A DNA stretch of 20,093 bases from Clostridia bacterium (GTDB lineage: Bacteria > Bacillota > Clostridia > Saccharofermentanales > UBA5734). Both the position numbers and the translations under genes were made by a program. Shown here in pieces: positions 12,412 to 19,761 of the stretch (the first letter of the stretch is position 1; each line of letters begins with the position of its first letter). Under the pieces are notes generated by a model. That model worked only from the letters and a program-made list of their open reading frames with translations, did no database searches and was not told the DNA's origin. The stretch lies in NCBI GenBank assembly GCA_009929975.1, contig RZZF01000007.1:1-20093 (forward strand). Reading direction: 5' to 3'.

Positions 12412-14424
12412 GTGAACAAAGTGACTGAACAGACTAAGGAAAATAACAGGAATCATGCTGCTGACCCGCACCGGCCGATGTTTGCTGGATTGGGAGCCAT
12501 GAACTGGAATCTGATCCGTCTGGCCGCCGGGGCGGTTCTGTTTGTTATCGCGCTGCTGGTCGACAAGCAAAACCAGCTGCGTCTGTTCATCTATCTTCCC
12601 GCCTATGCGCTGCTGGGCTGGGATGTTCTCTGGCAGGCCGGACTTCGGCTGATTCGCGGCCGCTGGCTGGCGGAACATTTCCTGATGAGCCTGGCAACAC
12701 TCGGTGCTCTGCTGATCGGAGAGTACCCGGAGGCCGTAGCGGTCATGCTGTTTTATCAGGTCGGGGAGTATTTTCAGAGTCAGGCGGTCGATCGTTCGCG
12801 CCGTTCGATCGCTGCGCTGCAGTCGCTGCGGCCGGATCGGGCACGGCGGCTGGTTGAGGGTGAGATACAGTCCTGCAGGACTGATGAGTTGGTGCCAGGC
12901 GATTGGATTGTGCTGCTCCCGGGTGACCGGGTGCCGGCAGACAGCCGGATCATGGAGGGGCGATCCAGTATGGATACGGCCGCGATGACCGGTGAAAGCC
13001 TGCCACAGGAGGTTGAGCCGGGGGCTGAGCTCATGGCCGGTTATGTTAATGGAGAAGGAAGACTGGTTGCGCAGGTCCTGGCTCCGGCAGCGGAATCCGC
13101 CGTCAGCCGGGTCATGCAGATGGTAGAAGGCGCTGCAGCGAAAAAGGCGGGAACAGAACGTTTCATTACCCGTTTCGCATCTGTCTATACACCGGTCGTC
13201 GTCGGGCTGGCGCTGCTGATCGCGGTCATTCCCCCTCTGCTGCTGCAGCAGAGTTTCAACGACTGGATCTACCGGGCTTTGATCTTACTGGTTATTTCCT
13301 GCCCCTGTGCGTTGGTTTTGTCGATTCCAATGGGCTATTTCGCCGGAATCGGATCGGCGTCGCGCCGAGGCCTGCTGATGCGCGGCGGACACTTTCTTGA
13401 TGTTCTGGCCCGAGCGGATACGCTGGTCTTTGACAAGACAGGAACACTGACGACCGGCCATCTGACAGTTGACAGGATTGAGAGCGTTACCATGCCGGAG
13501 ACCGGGCTGCTGACTCTGGCCGCGCAGATTGAGAGCCATTCAACCCATCCGATCGCCCGTTCTGTGCTTGAAGCCTGGCAGCAGCAAAATCCGCGGAAAG
13601 AACTGCCTGATACCAACATGGCATCAATTCGCAACATATCCGGACTGGGCATGGCGGCCGCGATCGATCAGCAGGTGATCCTTTTGGGCAGCCGCCGGCT
13701 GATGCGTGAGCATGAAATTCTCATTCCGGAGTCAATCGGGGATGATACAACCCGAACGGAGCTTCATCTGGCCGTGGATGGCCTCTATGCCGGCCGGCTG
13801 CTGCTGTCGGATCAGCCGCGCCCGGGCATCCGCGATGTCCTGGGGCGTCTGCGGACGCTCGGACTCAATCATCAGATCATGCTGAGCGGTGACCGTCCTG
13901 CTGTGGTCAGCCAGACGGCTGATCATCTGGGGATCGACATCTCCTATGCCCAGCAGCTGCCTCAGGATAAGCTGGAGCGTCTTGAACAGATCGCTTCTGA
14001 CCACCGCGGTGTTGTCTATCTTGGTGACGGGATCAATGACGCGCCGGTACTGGCCCGGGCTGATCTGGGGATCGCCATGGGCAGCGGCAGCGACGCGGCG
14101 ATTGAGAGTGCCGACGCCGTCCTGATCTCTGGAAATCTCGGACAACTGCCTGAACTCGTTCAGCTGGCCAGAAAAACGACACGCGTCGTTCGCCAGAATG
14201 TGATTATGACCATCGGCCTCAAGCTCCTGATCATCAGTCTGGCGATTGTCGGACTGAGTGGTATCTGGCAGGCGATCTTCGCGGATGTCGGGGTCAGCTT
14301 GCTGGCTGTGCTCAATACGCTGCGTCTGCTGACCCGGGAGGAACGTAATATGAAAGGCGCCGGTCAGACCGACGCCCCTCTCAATGTCAATGATGTGTCC
14401 TGTTCATGTGAACATTGCCACTGA
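12412..14424 (+). CDS. Zn/Cd-type heavy-metal P-type ATPase
   Basis: This 670-residue P1B-type efflux ATPase of the inner membrane has TGES (193-196), the membrane metal site SCPCALVLS (CPC 297-299), the phosphorylated D341 in DKTGTLT, the HP motif of the P1B class (379-380) and GDGINDAP (538-545). K604 and D625 in the last helices match the residues that mark the ZntA/CadA group for Zn2+, Cd2+ and Pb2+. There is no N-terminal heavy-metal-associated domain, only about 30 hydrophilic residues. Instead the C-terminus ends in a Cys/His cluster, C664, C666, H668, C669, H670. The start is a GTG at 12412, or more likely the GTG three codons on (12421), which has AGGTGA five bases before it. It is co-transcribed with the upstream sensor and ends before a strong terminator. 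Confidence 0.93.
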   Translation: MNKVTEQTKENNRNHAADPHRPMFAGLGAMNWNLIRLAAGAVLFVIALLVDKQNQLRLFIYLPAYALLGWDVLWQAGLRLIRGRWLAEHFLMSLATLGALLIGEYPEAVAVMLFYQVGEYFQSQAVDRSRRSIAALQSLRPDRARRLVEGEIQSCRTDELVPGDWIVLLPGDRVPADSRIMEGRSSMDTAAMTGESLPQEVEPGAELMAGYVNGEGRLVAQVLAPAAESAVSRVMQMVEGAAAKKAGTERFITRFASVYTPVVVGLALLIAVIPPLLLQQSFNDWIYRALILLVISCPCALVLSIPMGYFAGIGSASRRGLLMRGGHFLDVLARADTLVFDKTGTLTTGHLTVDRIESVTMPETGLLTLAAQIESHSTHPIARSVLEAWQQQNPRKELPDTNMASIRNISGLGMAAAIDQQVILLGSRRLMREHEILIPESIGDDTTRTELHLAVDGLYAGRLLLSDQPRPGIRDVLGRLRTLGLNHQIMLSGDRPAVVSQTADHLGIDISYAQQLPQDKLERLEQIASDHRGVVYLGDGINDAPVLARADLGIAMGSGSDAAIESADAVLISGNLGQLPELVQLARKTTRVVRQNVIMTIGLKLLIISLAIVGLSGIWQAIFADVGVSLLAVLNTLRLLTREERNMKGAGQTDAPLNVNDVSCSCEHCH

Positions 14425-14438
14425 AGGTCAAACTGAAA

Positions 14439-14458
14439 GGATCAGCTGAGACTGATCC
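14439..14458 (+). other. Hairpin just before the ATPase terminator
   Basis: GGATCAG and CTGATCC form a 7-bp stem with a 6-base loop, starting 14 bases after the ATPase stop and sharing its last base with the terminator stem that follows. It probably helps protect the mRNA 3' end or compete with the terminator. Confidence 0.4.
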
Positions 14459-14496
14459 GGTGGAGCCCGGTTCGATCCGGTGCTCCGCCGTTTTTT
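14458..14496 (+). terminator. Rho-independent terminator of the metal-efflux operon
   Basis: CGGTGGAGC pairs with GCTCCGCCG (one G:U pair) around an inner CCGG/CCGG stem, then TTTTTT. The T-run overlaps the stop codon of the convergent reductase gene. Confidence 0.9.
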
Positions 14497-15400
14497 ATTC
14501 GCCCCACTGAACGCGTTTTGTTTTCTCCCCGCGGGCGGTTTTGACAAAAGCGGCGGCGGACATGCCAGCCTGAGCGCCTTCACCGACCGCGACCGCGATC
14601 TGCAGCAATCCACCGGTACAGTCGCCGGCCGCGAAAACACCGGGCAGATTGGTCGCCTGGGTATAAGGTTCGACGGTGATCGCGCGCCCGTCATTTTCCA
14701 AGCCGAGCTTCAACGCGAGATCGAGAGCAGAAGCCGTTCCTTCGGCGACAAAGACGCCATCAACGCTGAGCTGATTGCCATCACCAAATGTCAGTGACTC
14801 GACTTTATCTTCACCCTGAAGGCCGACGACCGGCCGTTCATCAATTTCTATCGCGTCATCCCGTTCCGCGCCCTGATAGGGCCGTCCGTTGGTCAGCAGA
14901 TGGATTTTCGCGGCAAAAGGCTTGAGTTCACTGGCCTCTCTGAACGCGTAATCACCGTCGCCAATCACTGCGACTGTCTTGCCACGGTAAAAGAATCCGT
15001 CACATGTCGCGCAATAGCTGACACCGCGTCCCTCGTAGGCGGTCAAACCTTTAACTGAAGCTTTCTTTCGCGGCATTCCCGTGGCCAGAACAAGCGTGAG
15101 GCCCTGGTAGCTTTCCTTCGTCGTATGGACGGTAAACTGATCCTGCCAACTGATGCCGGTGACTTCTGTGCTGATGATTTCCGTACCAAGCCGTTCAGCC
15201 TGCCGGGTGGAAGCTTCAACCAGCTCGGAGCCGCTCACCGGATCCGTAAAACCTAGGTAATTCTCTATTTTATCGGCTTTCTGCAAAGCCCCTGTATCCC
15301 GGCCGAGGACCAGGACACGCAATCCTGAACGAACCGCATAGACCGCGGCGGACAGTCCGGCCGGACCCTTACCGATGATAATGACGTCATATATCATCAT
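14495..15400 (-). CDS. Thioredoxin-reductase-like flavoprotein with atypical pyridine-nucleotide site
   Basis: This 301-residue FAD protein is of the low-molecular-weight thioredoxin reductase family. The FAD motif GKGPAG is at 10-15, the redox pair is CATC at 130-133, and the second FAD motif is AAGDCTGG at 257-264. In the NADPH domain the usual GGGDSA is GDGDYA (147-152), and the arginine-rich HRR segment that grips the NADPH phosphate is replaced by LLTNGRPYQG (168-177). It may therefore use NADH, or reduced ferredoxin or flavin as reported for clostridial FFTR-type enzymes; this is inference. No thioredoxin gene is adjacent. The start is the ATG at 15400 with GGAGG five bases upstream; a second ATG follows immediately. 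The promoter is at 15443-15471, divergent from serS. Confidence 0.87.
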   Translation of the reverse strand: MMIYDVIIIGKGPAGLSAAVYAVRSGLRVLVLGRDTGALQKADKIENYLGFTDPVSGSELVEASTRQAERLGTEIISTEVTGISWQDQFTVHTTKESYQGLTLVLATGMPRKKASVKGLTAYEGRGVSYCATCDGFFYRGKTVAVIGDGDYAFREASELKPFAAKIHLLTNGRPYQGAERDDAIEIDERPVVGLQGEDKVESLTFGDGNQLSVDGVFVAEGTASALDLALKLGLENDGRAITVEPYTQATNLPGVFAAGDCTGGLLQIAVAVGEGAQAGMSAAAFVKTARGEKTKRVQWGE

Positions 15401-15442
15401 TCATACCTCCAATGTGTCTGTATTAACTGGCAACTTCATTTC

Positions 15443-15471
15443 AGTATACCTGCATCCACAACGGTGGTCAA
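15443..15471 (-). promoter_or_regulatory. Promoter of the reductase gene
   Basis: On the minus strand, TTGACC (15466-15471), 17 bases and TATACT (15443-15448) form one of the best promoters in the window, about 43 bases before the ATG. Confidence 0.75.
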
Positions 15472-15510
15472 CGCGGGCAAACGGTGCAGACTGCGGCGGA
15501 CAGGAGCTCT

Positions 15511-15538
15511 TTTAGCGAATCGTATCCTGTGCTATGAT
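15511..15538 (+). promoter_or_regulatory. Promoter of serS
   Basis: TATGAT (15533-15538) preceded by TGC (extended -10), with a weak TTTAGC (15511-15516) 16 bases upstream. The predicted start near 15545 leaves a leader of only about 50 bases, too short for a T-box. Confidence 0.55.
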
Positions 15539-15550
15539 AGGTGCAGTATC

Positions 15551-15576
15551 TGGCAGGAACCTGCTGTTTCCTGCCA
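15551..15576 (+). promoter_or_regulatory. Leader hairpin of serS
   Basis: TGGCAGGAA and TTCCTGCCA form an exact 9-bp stem with the 8-base loop CCTGCTGT. It fills most of the short leader between the promoter and GGAGGA at 15585. No T-run follows, so it is not a terminator; it may affect translation or RNA stability. Confidence 0.5.
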
Positions 15577-15594
15577 TCGTGTTTGGAGGACTGT

Positions 15595-16890
15595 ATGCTT
15601 GACATCAATCTGATTCGTGCCAATCCCGAAGCGGTCGCTGAGAAACTGGCGAAGAAGGGCGTTCACATTGATTTTTCTGAATTCCTGGACCTTGACCGGG
15701 AACGCCGCCGCTTGATTCAGGCGACGGAACAGCTGAAGGCGGAAAAAAACAAGACATCCGGGCTGATCCCGCGCATGAAAAAGGACGGACAGGATGTTCA
15801 ACCGGTTCTGGAACGAATGAAAGCGATCAACGAGGAAATCCGTGCCGGCGATGAAGCACTGAATGATCTCGATCAGAAACAGTCCGGCTTTCTTGACAAC
15901 CTGCCCAATGTTCCCGCCGATGATGTCGTGGCCGGTGGCAAAGAAAATAATCAGGTGATCCGGGTTGTGGGCAGAAAACCGGAATTCTCAGCTGCGCCCC
16001 GTCACCATGTTGACCTGGTCGAATCCCTCGGCCTGATCGATTATACCCGTGGTGCCAAGCTTGGAGGCAGCGGCTTCTGGGTCTACACCGGCGATGGCGC
16101 GAGACTGGAGTGGGCTCTGCTTAATTTTTTCATCAGCGAGCATCTGAAAGATGGTTATGAAATGATGCTTCCGCCGCACATCCTCAATTACCAGTGCGGT
16201 TATACCGCCGGACAGTTTCCCAAATTCAAGGACGATGTCTTTCAGCTGCGCAAAGATGATTCAGACGAATTCAGTCATTTCATCCTGCCGACCGCTGAAA
16301 CCGCACTGGTCAACCTGCATCGGGACGAGGTGCTGGACGCGGCCACCCTGCCGCGCCGTTATTTTGCCTATACACCCTGCTATCGCAAGGAAGCCGGCAG
16401 CTACCGGGCGGAAGAGCGCGGAATGATTCGCGGGCATCAGTTTAATAAAATCGAGATGTTTCAATACACTCTGCCGGATCAGTCTGACGCCGCTCTGGAG
16501 GAATTGGTCGGCAAGGCGGCCTCACTGGTTGAGAAGCTGGGACTGCATTTCCAGGTCAGCAAACTGGCGGCAGCGGACTGTGCCGCGTCCATGATGAAGA
16601 CCTATGATATTGAAGTCTGGATTCCCAGCATGAACGATTACAAGGAAGTCAGCTCCGCTTCCAATGCCGGCGATTATCAGGCCCGGCGCGGCCAGATCAA
16701 GTATCGTTCTCCGGAAACCGGCAAACTGGAATTTGTCCACACCCTGAACGCCTCCGGTCTGGCGACCAGCCGTATCTTTCCGGCCATGCTGGAACAGCTG
16801 CAGCAGCCTGACGGCAGTGTCCTGATTCCGGATGTGCTGCGCCCGTGGATGGATGGCCGTGACCGGTTGGGTCCGCCGGCTCAGGTCTGA
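15595..16890 (+). CDS. serS: Seryl-tRNA synthetase
   Basis: This 431-residue class II synthetase charges tRNA-Ser (and tRNA-Sec where present). The N-terminal two-helix coiled-coil arm (about 30-100) reaches the tRNA variable arm and is complete. The serine pocket TAE is at 233-235. Motif 2 is CYRKEAGSYRAEERGMIRGH (262-281). The block YKEVSSASNAGDYQARR is at 349-365, and motif 3 is NASGLATSR (385-393). The motif 3 wording differs a little from the commoner NGSGLAVGR but keeps the key Arg. The start is the ATG at 15595 (MLDINLIRANPEAV) with GGAGGA upstream; an in-frame start at 15541 would read through the leader hairpin. It stands alone, ends at a bidirectional terminator, and is divergent from the reductase. 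Confidence 0.96.
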   Translation: MLDINLIRANPEAVAEKLAKKGVHIDFSEFLDLDRERRRLIQATEQLKAEKNKTSGLIPRMKKDGQDVQPVLERMKAINEEIRAGDEALNDLDQKQSGFLDNLPNVPADDVVAGGKENNQVIRVVGRKPEFSAAPRHHVDLVESLGLIDYTRGAKLGGSGFWVYTGDGARLEWALLNFFISEHLKDGYEMMLPPHILNYQCGYTAGQFPKFKDDVFQLRKDDSDEFSHFILPTAETALVNLHRDEVLDAATLPRRYFAYTPCYRKEAGSYRAEERGMIRGHQFNKIEMFQYTLPDQSDAALEELVGKAASLVEKLGLHFQVSKLAAADCAASMMKTYDIEVWIPSMNDYKEVSSASNAGDYQARRGQIKYRSPETGKLEFVHTLNASGLATSRIFPAMLEQLQQPDGSVLIPDVLRPWMDGRDRLGPPAQV

Positions 16891-16917
16891 TTCATCACCT
16901 TTTAATCCACTTAATTT

Positions 16918-16961
16918 AAAAACCCGGTTGCGATGCGATATAACATCATAACCGGGTTTTG
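16918..16961. terminator. Bidirectional terminator serS / DUF4015 lipoprotein
   Basis: AAAACCCGGTT and AACCGGGTTTT make an 11-bp stem around 20 bases that hold a small GATG/CATC stem. T-runs lie on both strands. It sits between convergent genes. Confidence 0.87.
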
Positions 16962-16990
16962 CTCAGTCTGTCGACCGGGAAATTGCCTTA

Positions 16991-18424
16991 TCAGGGAGCT
17001 GCCCTGAATGAAGCGGCACTATATTCAGCCCGGGGGTTCCAGCAGATCCATTCACTGAACCCGGCGTCTTCGATCGCCCTGATCTGGTCGAGAATCTGCT
17101 GGGGTCCGTAGGTCATATAATAGCCCTCCGGCAGATAGCTGGCGGTGAAGGCCTGCAGATAAGGACGGTTGACCGAGTATCCTTCCTGTTCAGTGGCTTC
17201 TTTTCTGGCGACCAGCGCGTGATACATGACGTCATAAGGGTGAAGATCCGGTTTGGTGAAATGGACGCCATTGAGAACCGTGCCCTTTCCGTTGCCCATA
17301 TAATGGGTGGTGGAATCATTGGCATAGTGAGACGGATAGATCATCGGACAGACATTATCAATACCGGTCAGACCGACGGTTGTCCAATCCTGACCCAGGT
17401 TGCGGCCATCAAGATCGCTGGTCAGAATAATCGCGAACACATCCGCGCCGAGCGGGATACCCCGTTCGTCCTGAATCTGGACCCGGGCAACCTGGAGAAA
17501 ACGGTTGATGGCCTGGATGCGTGACGGCACAGTTTCCTCAGGACCGAAATACGGTTTGGCCCCGGTGGATGTTGAACCGGTCGGAAAACGGACATAATCA
17601 AACTGGATCTCATCAACACCATATTCGATCGCTTCCAGAGCGATGTCGATATTATACTGCCAGACATCTTCGTTATACGGACTGACAAAAGGTTTACCGC
17701 CTTCATTGTTGAAAAAAAGGCGATTGCCCGAAGCATCCCGGATGGAAAGATCAGATCTCTTTTCCGCCAGCAGAGGGTCTTTGAAGCAGACAATCCGGCC
17801 GATGACTTTGATATCCTCGGCATGCAGGCGATCCACAACTGACTGGATATCATAGGCCCTGTGAACCAGCCCGTTCTCAAGGGCCAGCGGAACCGTTGAC
17901 TCGTACTTGATGCCGTCCGATTCTTTCAGATCGATGACCACTGCGTTGACTTCCGTGGTTCTGGCAATCTCAATCGCCTGATCCATATTGGCCGCGGCCC
18001 CGATATACAATGCGCGCAGTTCCAGATGATTGAGCGGCACGACCTGGCTGGCGGTCGGCAGCGGACCGAAGAAGTCTGTGACAATCGGTTCTTCAATCAG
18101 CGCTGGTGTGACTTGCGGCGGTGGTGTCGGTTCAGCCGTTGTTTCGGTTGTCGACTCAGACGGTTCCGAGGACTCGGATCCGCTGTCAGATGATTCTGAT
18201 GTTCCGGTATCTGTCTCACTATCAGAGGGCTCACGGCTTTCTGACGGTTCAGAACCGGTGTCTGTGACTCCGGGTAATGTGGTCTCACCGCTCCCGCCTG
18301 ATGTTGTGTCTGCTGCACAGGCCGAAATCATCAGTCCGGTGATGAGCAGAAACGCCAGAACAAGCGATCCACGCAGCCGGGACCGCGTCATTCCCGTATT
18401 TCTCTTATCATGGAATATCGTCAT
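16991..18424 (-). CDS. Lipoprotein with DUF4015 (glycoside-hydrolase-like) domain
   Basis: This 477-residue secreted lipoprotein has a basic start, a hydrophobic signal (about 19-34) and the lipobox ISAC with C36 as the lipid-anchored residue. Residues 40-105 are a low-complexity Ser/Glu/Asp/Thr linker ending in a Pro run. From about 130 the protein follows the DUF4015 putative glycosyl-hydrolase family, a TIM-barrel-like fold: LRALYIGAAA, NAVVIDLKESDG, VIGRIVCFKDPLLA, VDEIQFDYVRFPTG (270-283) and CPMIYPSHYAN. The acidic residues in LKESDG and EIQFDYVRFP are plausible active-site residues. Its substrate is unknown; a cell-wall or exopolysaccharide glycan is a guess. The ATG at 18424 has GGAGG five bases upstream. 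The gene is monocistronic, with a promoter at 18472-18500 and a terminator at 16918. Confidence 0.85.
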   Translation of the reverse strand: MTIFHDKRNTGMTRSRLRGSLVLAFLLITGLMISACAADTTSGGSGETTLPGVTDTGSEPSESREPSDSETDTGTSESSDSGSESSEPSESTTETTAEPTPPPQVTPALIEEPIVTDFFGPLPTASQVVPLNHLELRALYIGAAANMDQAIEIARTTEVNAVVIDLKESDGIKYESTVPLALENGLVHRAYDIQSVVDRLHAEDIKVIGRIVCFKDPLLAEKRSDLSIRDASGNRLFFNNEGGKPFVSPYNEDVWQYNIDIALEAIEYGVDEIQFDYVRFPTGSTSTGAKPYFGPEETVPSRIQAINRFLQVARVQIQDERGIPLGADVFAIILTSDLDGRNLGQDWTTVGLTGIDNVCPMIYPSHYANDSTTHYMGNGKGTVLNGVHFTKPDLHPYDVMYHALVARKEATEQEGYSVNRPYLQAFTASYLPEGYYMTYGPQQILDQIRAIEDAGFSEWICWNPRAEYSAASFRAAP

Positions 18425-18471
18425 AAAAACCTCCGGAATGGATAAGTTGGCTGATTGGCATTGCCCCGATT

Positions 18472-18500
18472 ACTATATCACAGCCAGCCGCTGTTGATAA
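18472..18500 (-). promoter_or_regulatory. Promoter of the DUF4015 lipoprotein
   Basis: On the minus strand, TTATCA (18495-18500), 17 bases and TATAGT (18472-18477), about 48 bases before the ATG. Confidence 0.5.
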
Positions 18501-18535
18501 GCAGTCTGACCATTTTGACGCAGGCTCCGGCCAGA

Positions 18536-18564
18536 TTGTTCGAGCCCGCCTTTCATGCTAGAAT
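18536..18564 (+). promoter_or_regulatory. Promoter of the Nudix-like/YigZ/yebC run
   Basis: TTGTTC (18536-18541), 17 bases and TAGAAT (18559-18564) with a TGC extended -10. It gives a leader of about 80 bases before the ATG at 18650. Confidence 0.6.
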
Positions 18565-18579
18565 GAGATCGGAATATCA

Positions 18580-18594
18580 GGCGCTGACAGCGCC
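18580..18594 (+). other. Leader hairpin of the Nudix-like gene
   Basis: GGCGCT-GAC-AGCGCC is an exact 6-bp GC-rich stem with a 3-base loop, near the expected 5' end of the mRNA. It may protect the transcript. Nothing else recognisable lies in 18595-18640. Confidence 0.35.
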
Positions 18595-18649
18595 CGTTTC
18601 AGCAGAATCGGGCAGGTGCCGGACTCGGTCGAACGAAAGGGGAAATGGC

Positions 18650-19063
18650 ATGCTGGTTAGAAATTGCGCGGGTGGGCTTGTTTTTCGTGATGATAAGGTG
18701 CTGCTGCTGCTGAACGAGAAAAATGAGTGGGTCTTTCCCAAAGGCGTCATCCGCAGCAGCCAGACTCCGGAAATGGTCGCGGTGGATCGGGTCCGCCAGG
18801 AAGCCGGTGTAGCCGGCAGGATCATTTCGTCGACGGGTCACACCAATTATGAATTTTATTCCATTTCGCGTCAGCGTCCTGTCTGCAACAAAATCAGCTG
18901 GTTCATCATGGAAACTGATGACGAGGCAGTGACACCGGATCCGGTGGAGAAATTTTCTGAAGGCGGCTTCTTCAAAATTGAAGACGCGATGGATAAAATT
19001 ACGTACAGCCAGGATCGGTCGCTGCTGGCTGTCGCCTATCAGAAATACCGGGCTCTGTTGTAG
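18650..19063 (+). CDS. Nudix-fold protein with degenerate Nudix box
   Basis: This 137-residue protein has the Nudix fold: RNCAGGLVF as first strand, KNEWVFPKGVIR, the box helix, HTNYEFYSI, CNKISWFIME and the closing KITYSQDRSLLAVAYQKY. In the box, G32, E51 and G53 are kept, but the expected E is Q38, the R-E pair is D46-R47 and the first E of E-E is Q50. Most metal-binding acids are therefore missing. I recall a clostridial family with the same framework and an eroded box, so this may be a family trait and its role may be ligand binding rather than hydrolysis. The start is the ATG at 18650 with AAAGGGG eight bases upstream; in-frame starts further up precede the promoter. The YigZ-type gene begins three bases after the stop. 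Confidence 0.82.
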   Translation: MLVRNCAGGLVFRDDKVLLLLNEKNEWVFPKGVIRSSQTPEMVAVDRVRQEAGVAGRIISSTGHTNYEFYSISRQRPVCNKISWFIMETDDEAVTPDPVEKFSEGGFFKIEDAMDKITYSQDRSLLAVAYQKYRALL

Positions 19064-19066
19064 ATC

Positions 19067-19732
19067 ATGCTTCTGTCATACCGTTCAGTCAAGCAATACG
19101 CTCAGATCGAGATGGAGGAACGAAAATCGCGCTTTATCGCAACCTGTCAGCCGATCGATCATGAGGACGACGCGACAGGGTTCATTGAATCGGTCCGCCA
19201 GCAATATCCTGATGCCTCGCATCACGTTTTCGCCTGGCTTCTCGGCCGTGATCTTCATCTGCAGCGTTATTCAGATGACGGAGAACCGCAGGGGACCGCC
19301 GGCATGCCGGTGATGAATGTCCTTTTGAAAAACAATCTGATTCAAACCGCTATTGTCGTGACCCGCTATTATGGCGGGATCCAACTGGGTGCGGGAGGAC
19401 TGGTCAGGGCTTACGGCGGCAGCGCCGCACTGGCCGTCGATGCCGCGCAAATCGCTGATTACCAACTGTGCCGCCGCCATCGGATTGTGATCGAATACGG
19501 TCATCTTGATCGAATGAAGCGCTACCTTGACCAGGCGCGGATCCGCTACAACATTGTCAGTTATGGTATGGATGTCGAGATTGTCGCCGCCGTTCCGCTC
19601 GACCAGTCTGTCCGTCTGTCCAGCGACTGCGCCGATCTGACAGCGGGCGCGGCTTTGATTGAACCGGCTGATACGATCTATCTGCCGCTTCCTCCGCCGG
19701 ATCCTCCTCCAGCGGATGCCGTGAACCATTAG
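19067..19732 (+). CDS. YigZ/IMPACT-family protein
   Basis: This 221-residue cytoplasmic protein is of the YigZ/UPF0029 family, whose N-terminal domain is shared with eukaryotic IMPACT and is thought to act near translation; its exact bacterial role is not settled. Conserved blocks are [11 protein letters not shown] (20-30), [10 protein letters not shown] (51-60), the [13 protein letters not shown] loop (70-82) and [20 protein letters not shown] (98-117). A C-terminal ferredoxin-like domain (about 135-205) follows, then a Pro-rich tail ([12 protein letters not shown]). The ATG at 19067 lies three bases after the Nudix-like stop and has no clear ribosome site, so it probably depends on translational coupling. 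yebC starts 29 bases downstream. Confidence 0.92.
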   Translation: MLLSYRSVKQYAQIEMEERKSRFIATCQPIDHEDDATGFIESVRQQYPDASHHVFAWLLGRDLHLQRYSDDGEPQGTAGMPVMNVLLKNNLIQTAIVVTRYYGGIQLGAGGLVRAYGGSAALAVDAAQIADYQLCRRHRIVIEYGHLDRMKRYLDQARIRYNIVSYGMDVEIVAAVPLDQSVRLSSDCADLTAGAALIEPADTIYLPLPPPDPPPADAVNH

Positions 19733-19761
19733 CTTATTCGTACGATGATAGGAGGAAGACA

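Noticed and set aside
15461..15480. Possible T-box core (ACGGTGGTCAACGCGG) upstream of serS
   Set aside because: It differs from the AGGGTGGNACCGCG consensus by an insertion and substitutions, lies upstream of the likely serS promoter, has no following terminator, and is better explained as the -35 region of the divergent reductase promoter.
18030..18497. Plus-strand open frame rich in Ser, Asp and Val opposite the lipoprotein gene
   Set aside because: It is the reverse reading of the repetitive Ser/Glu/Thr linker; low complexity on one strand produces it on the other.
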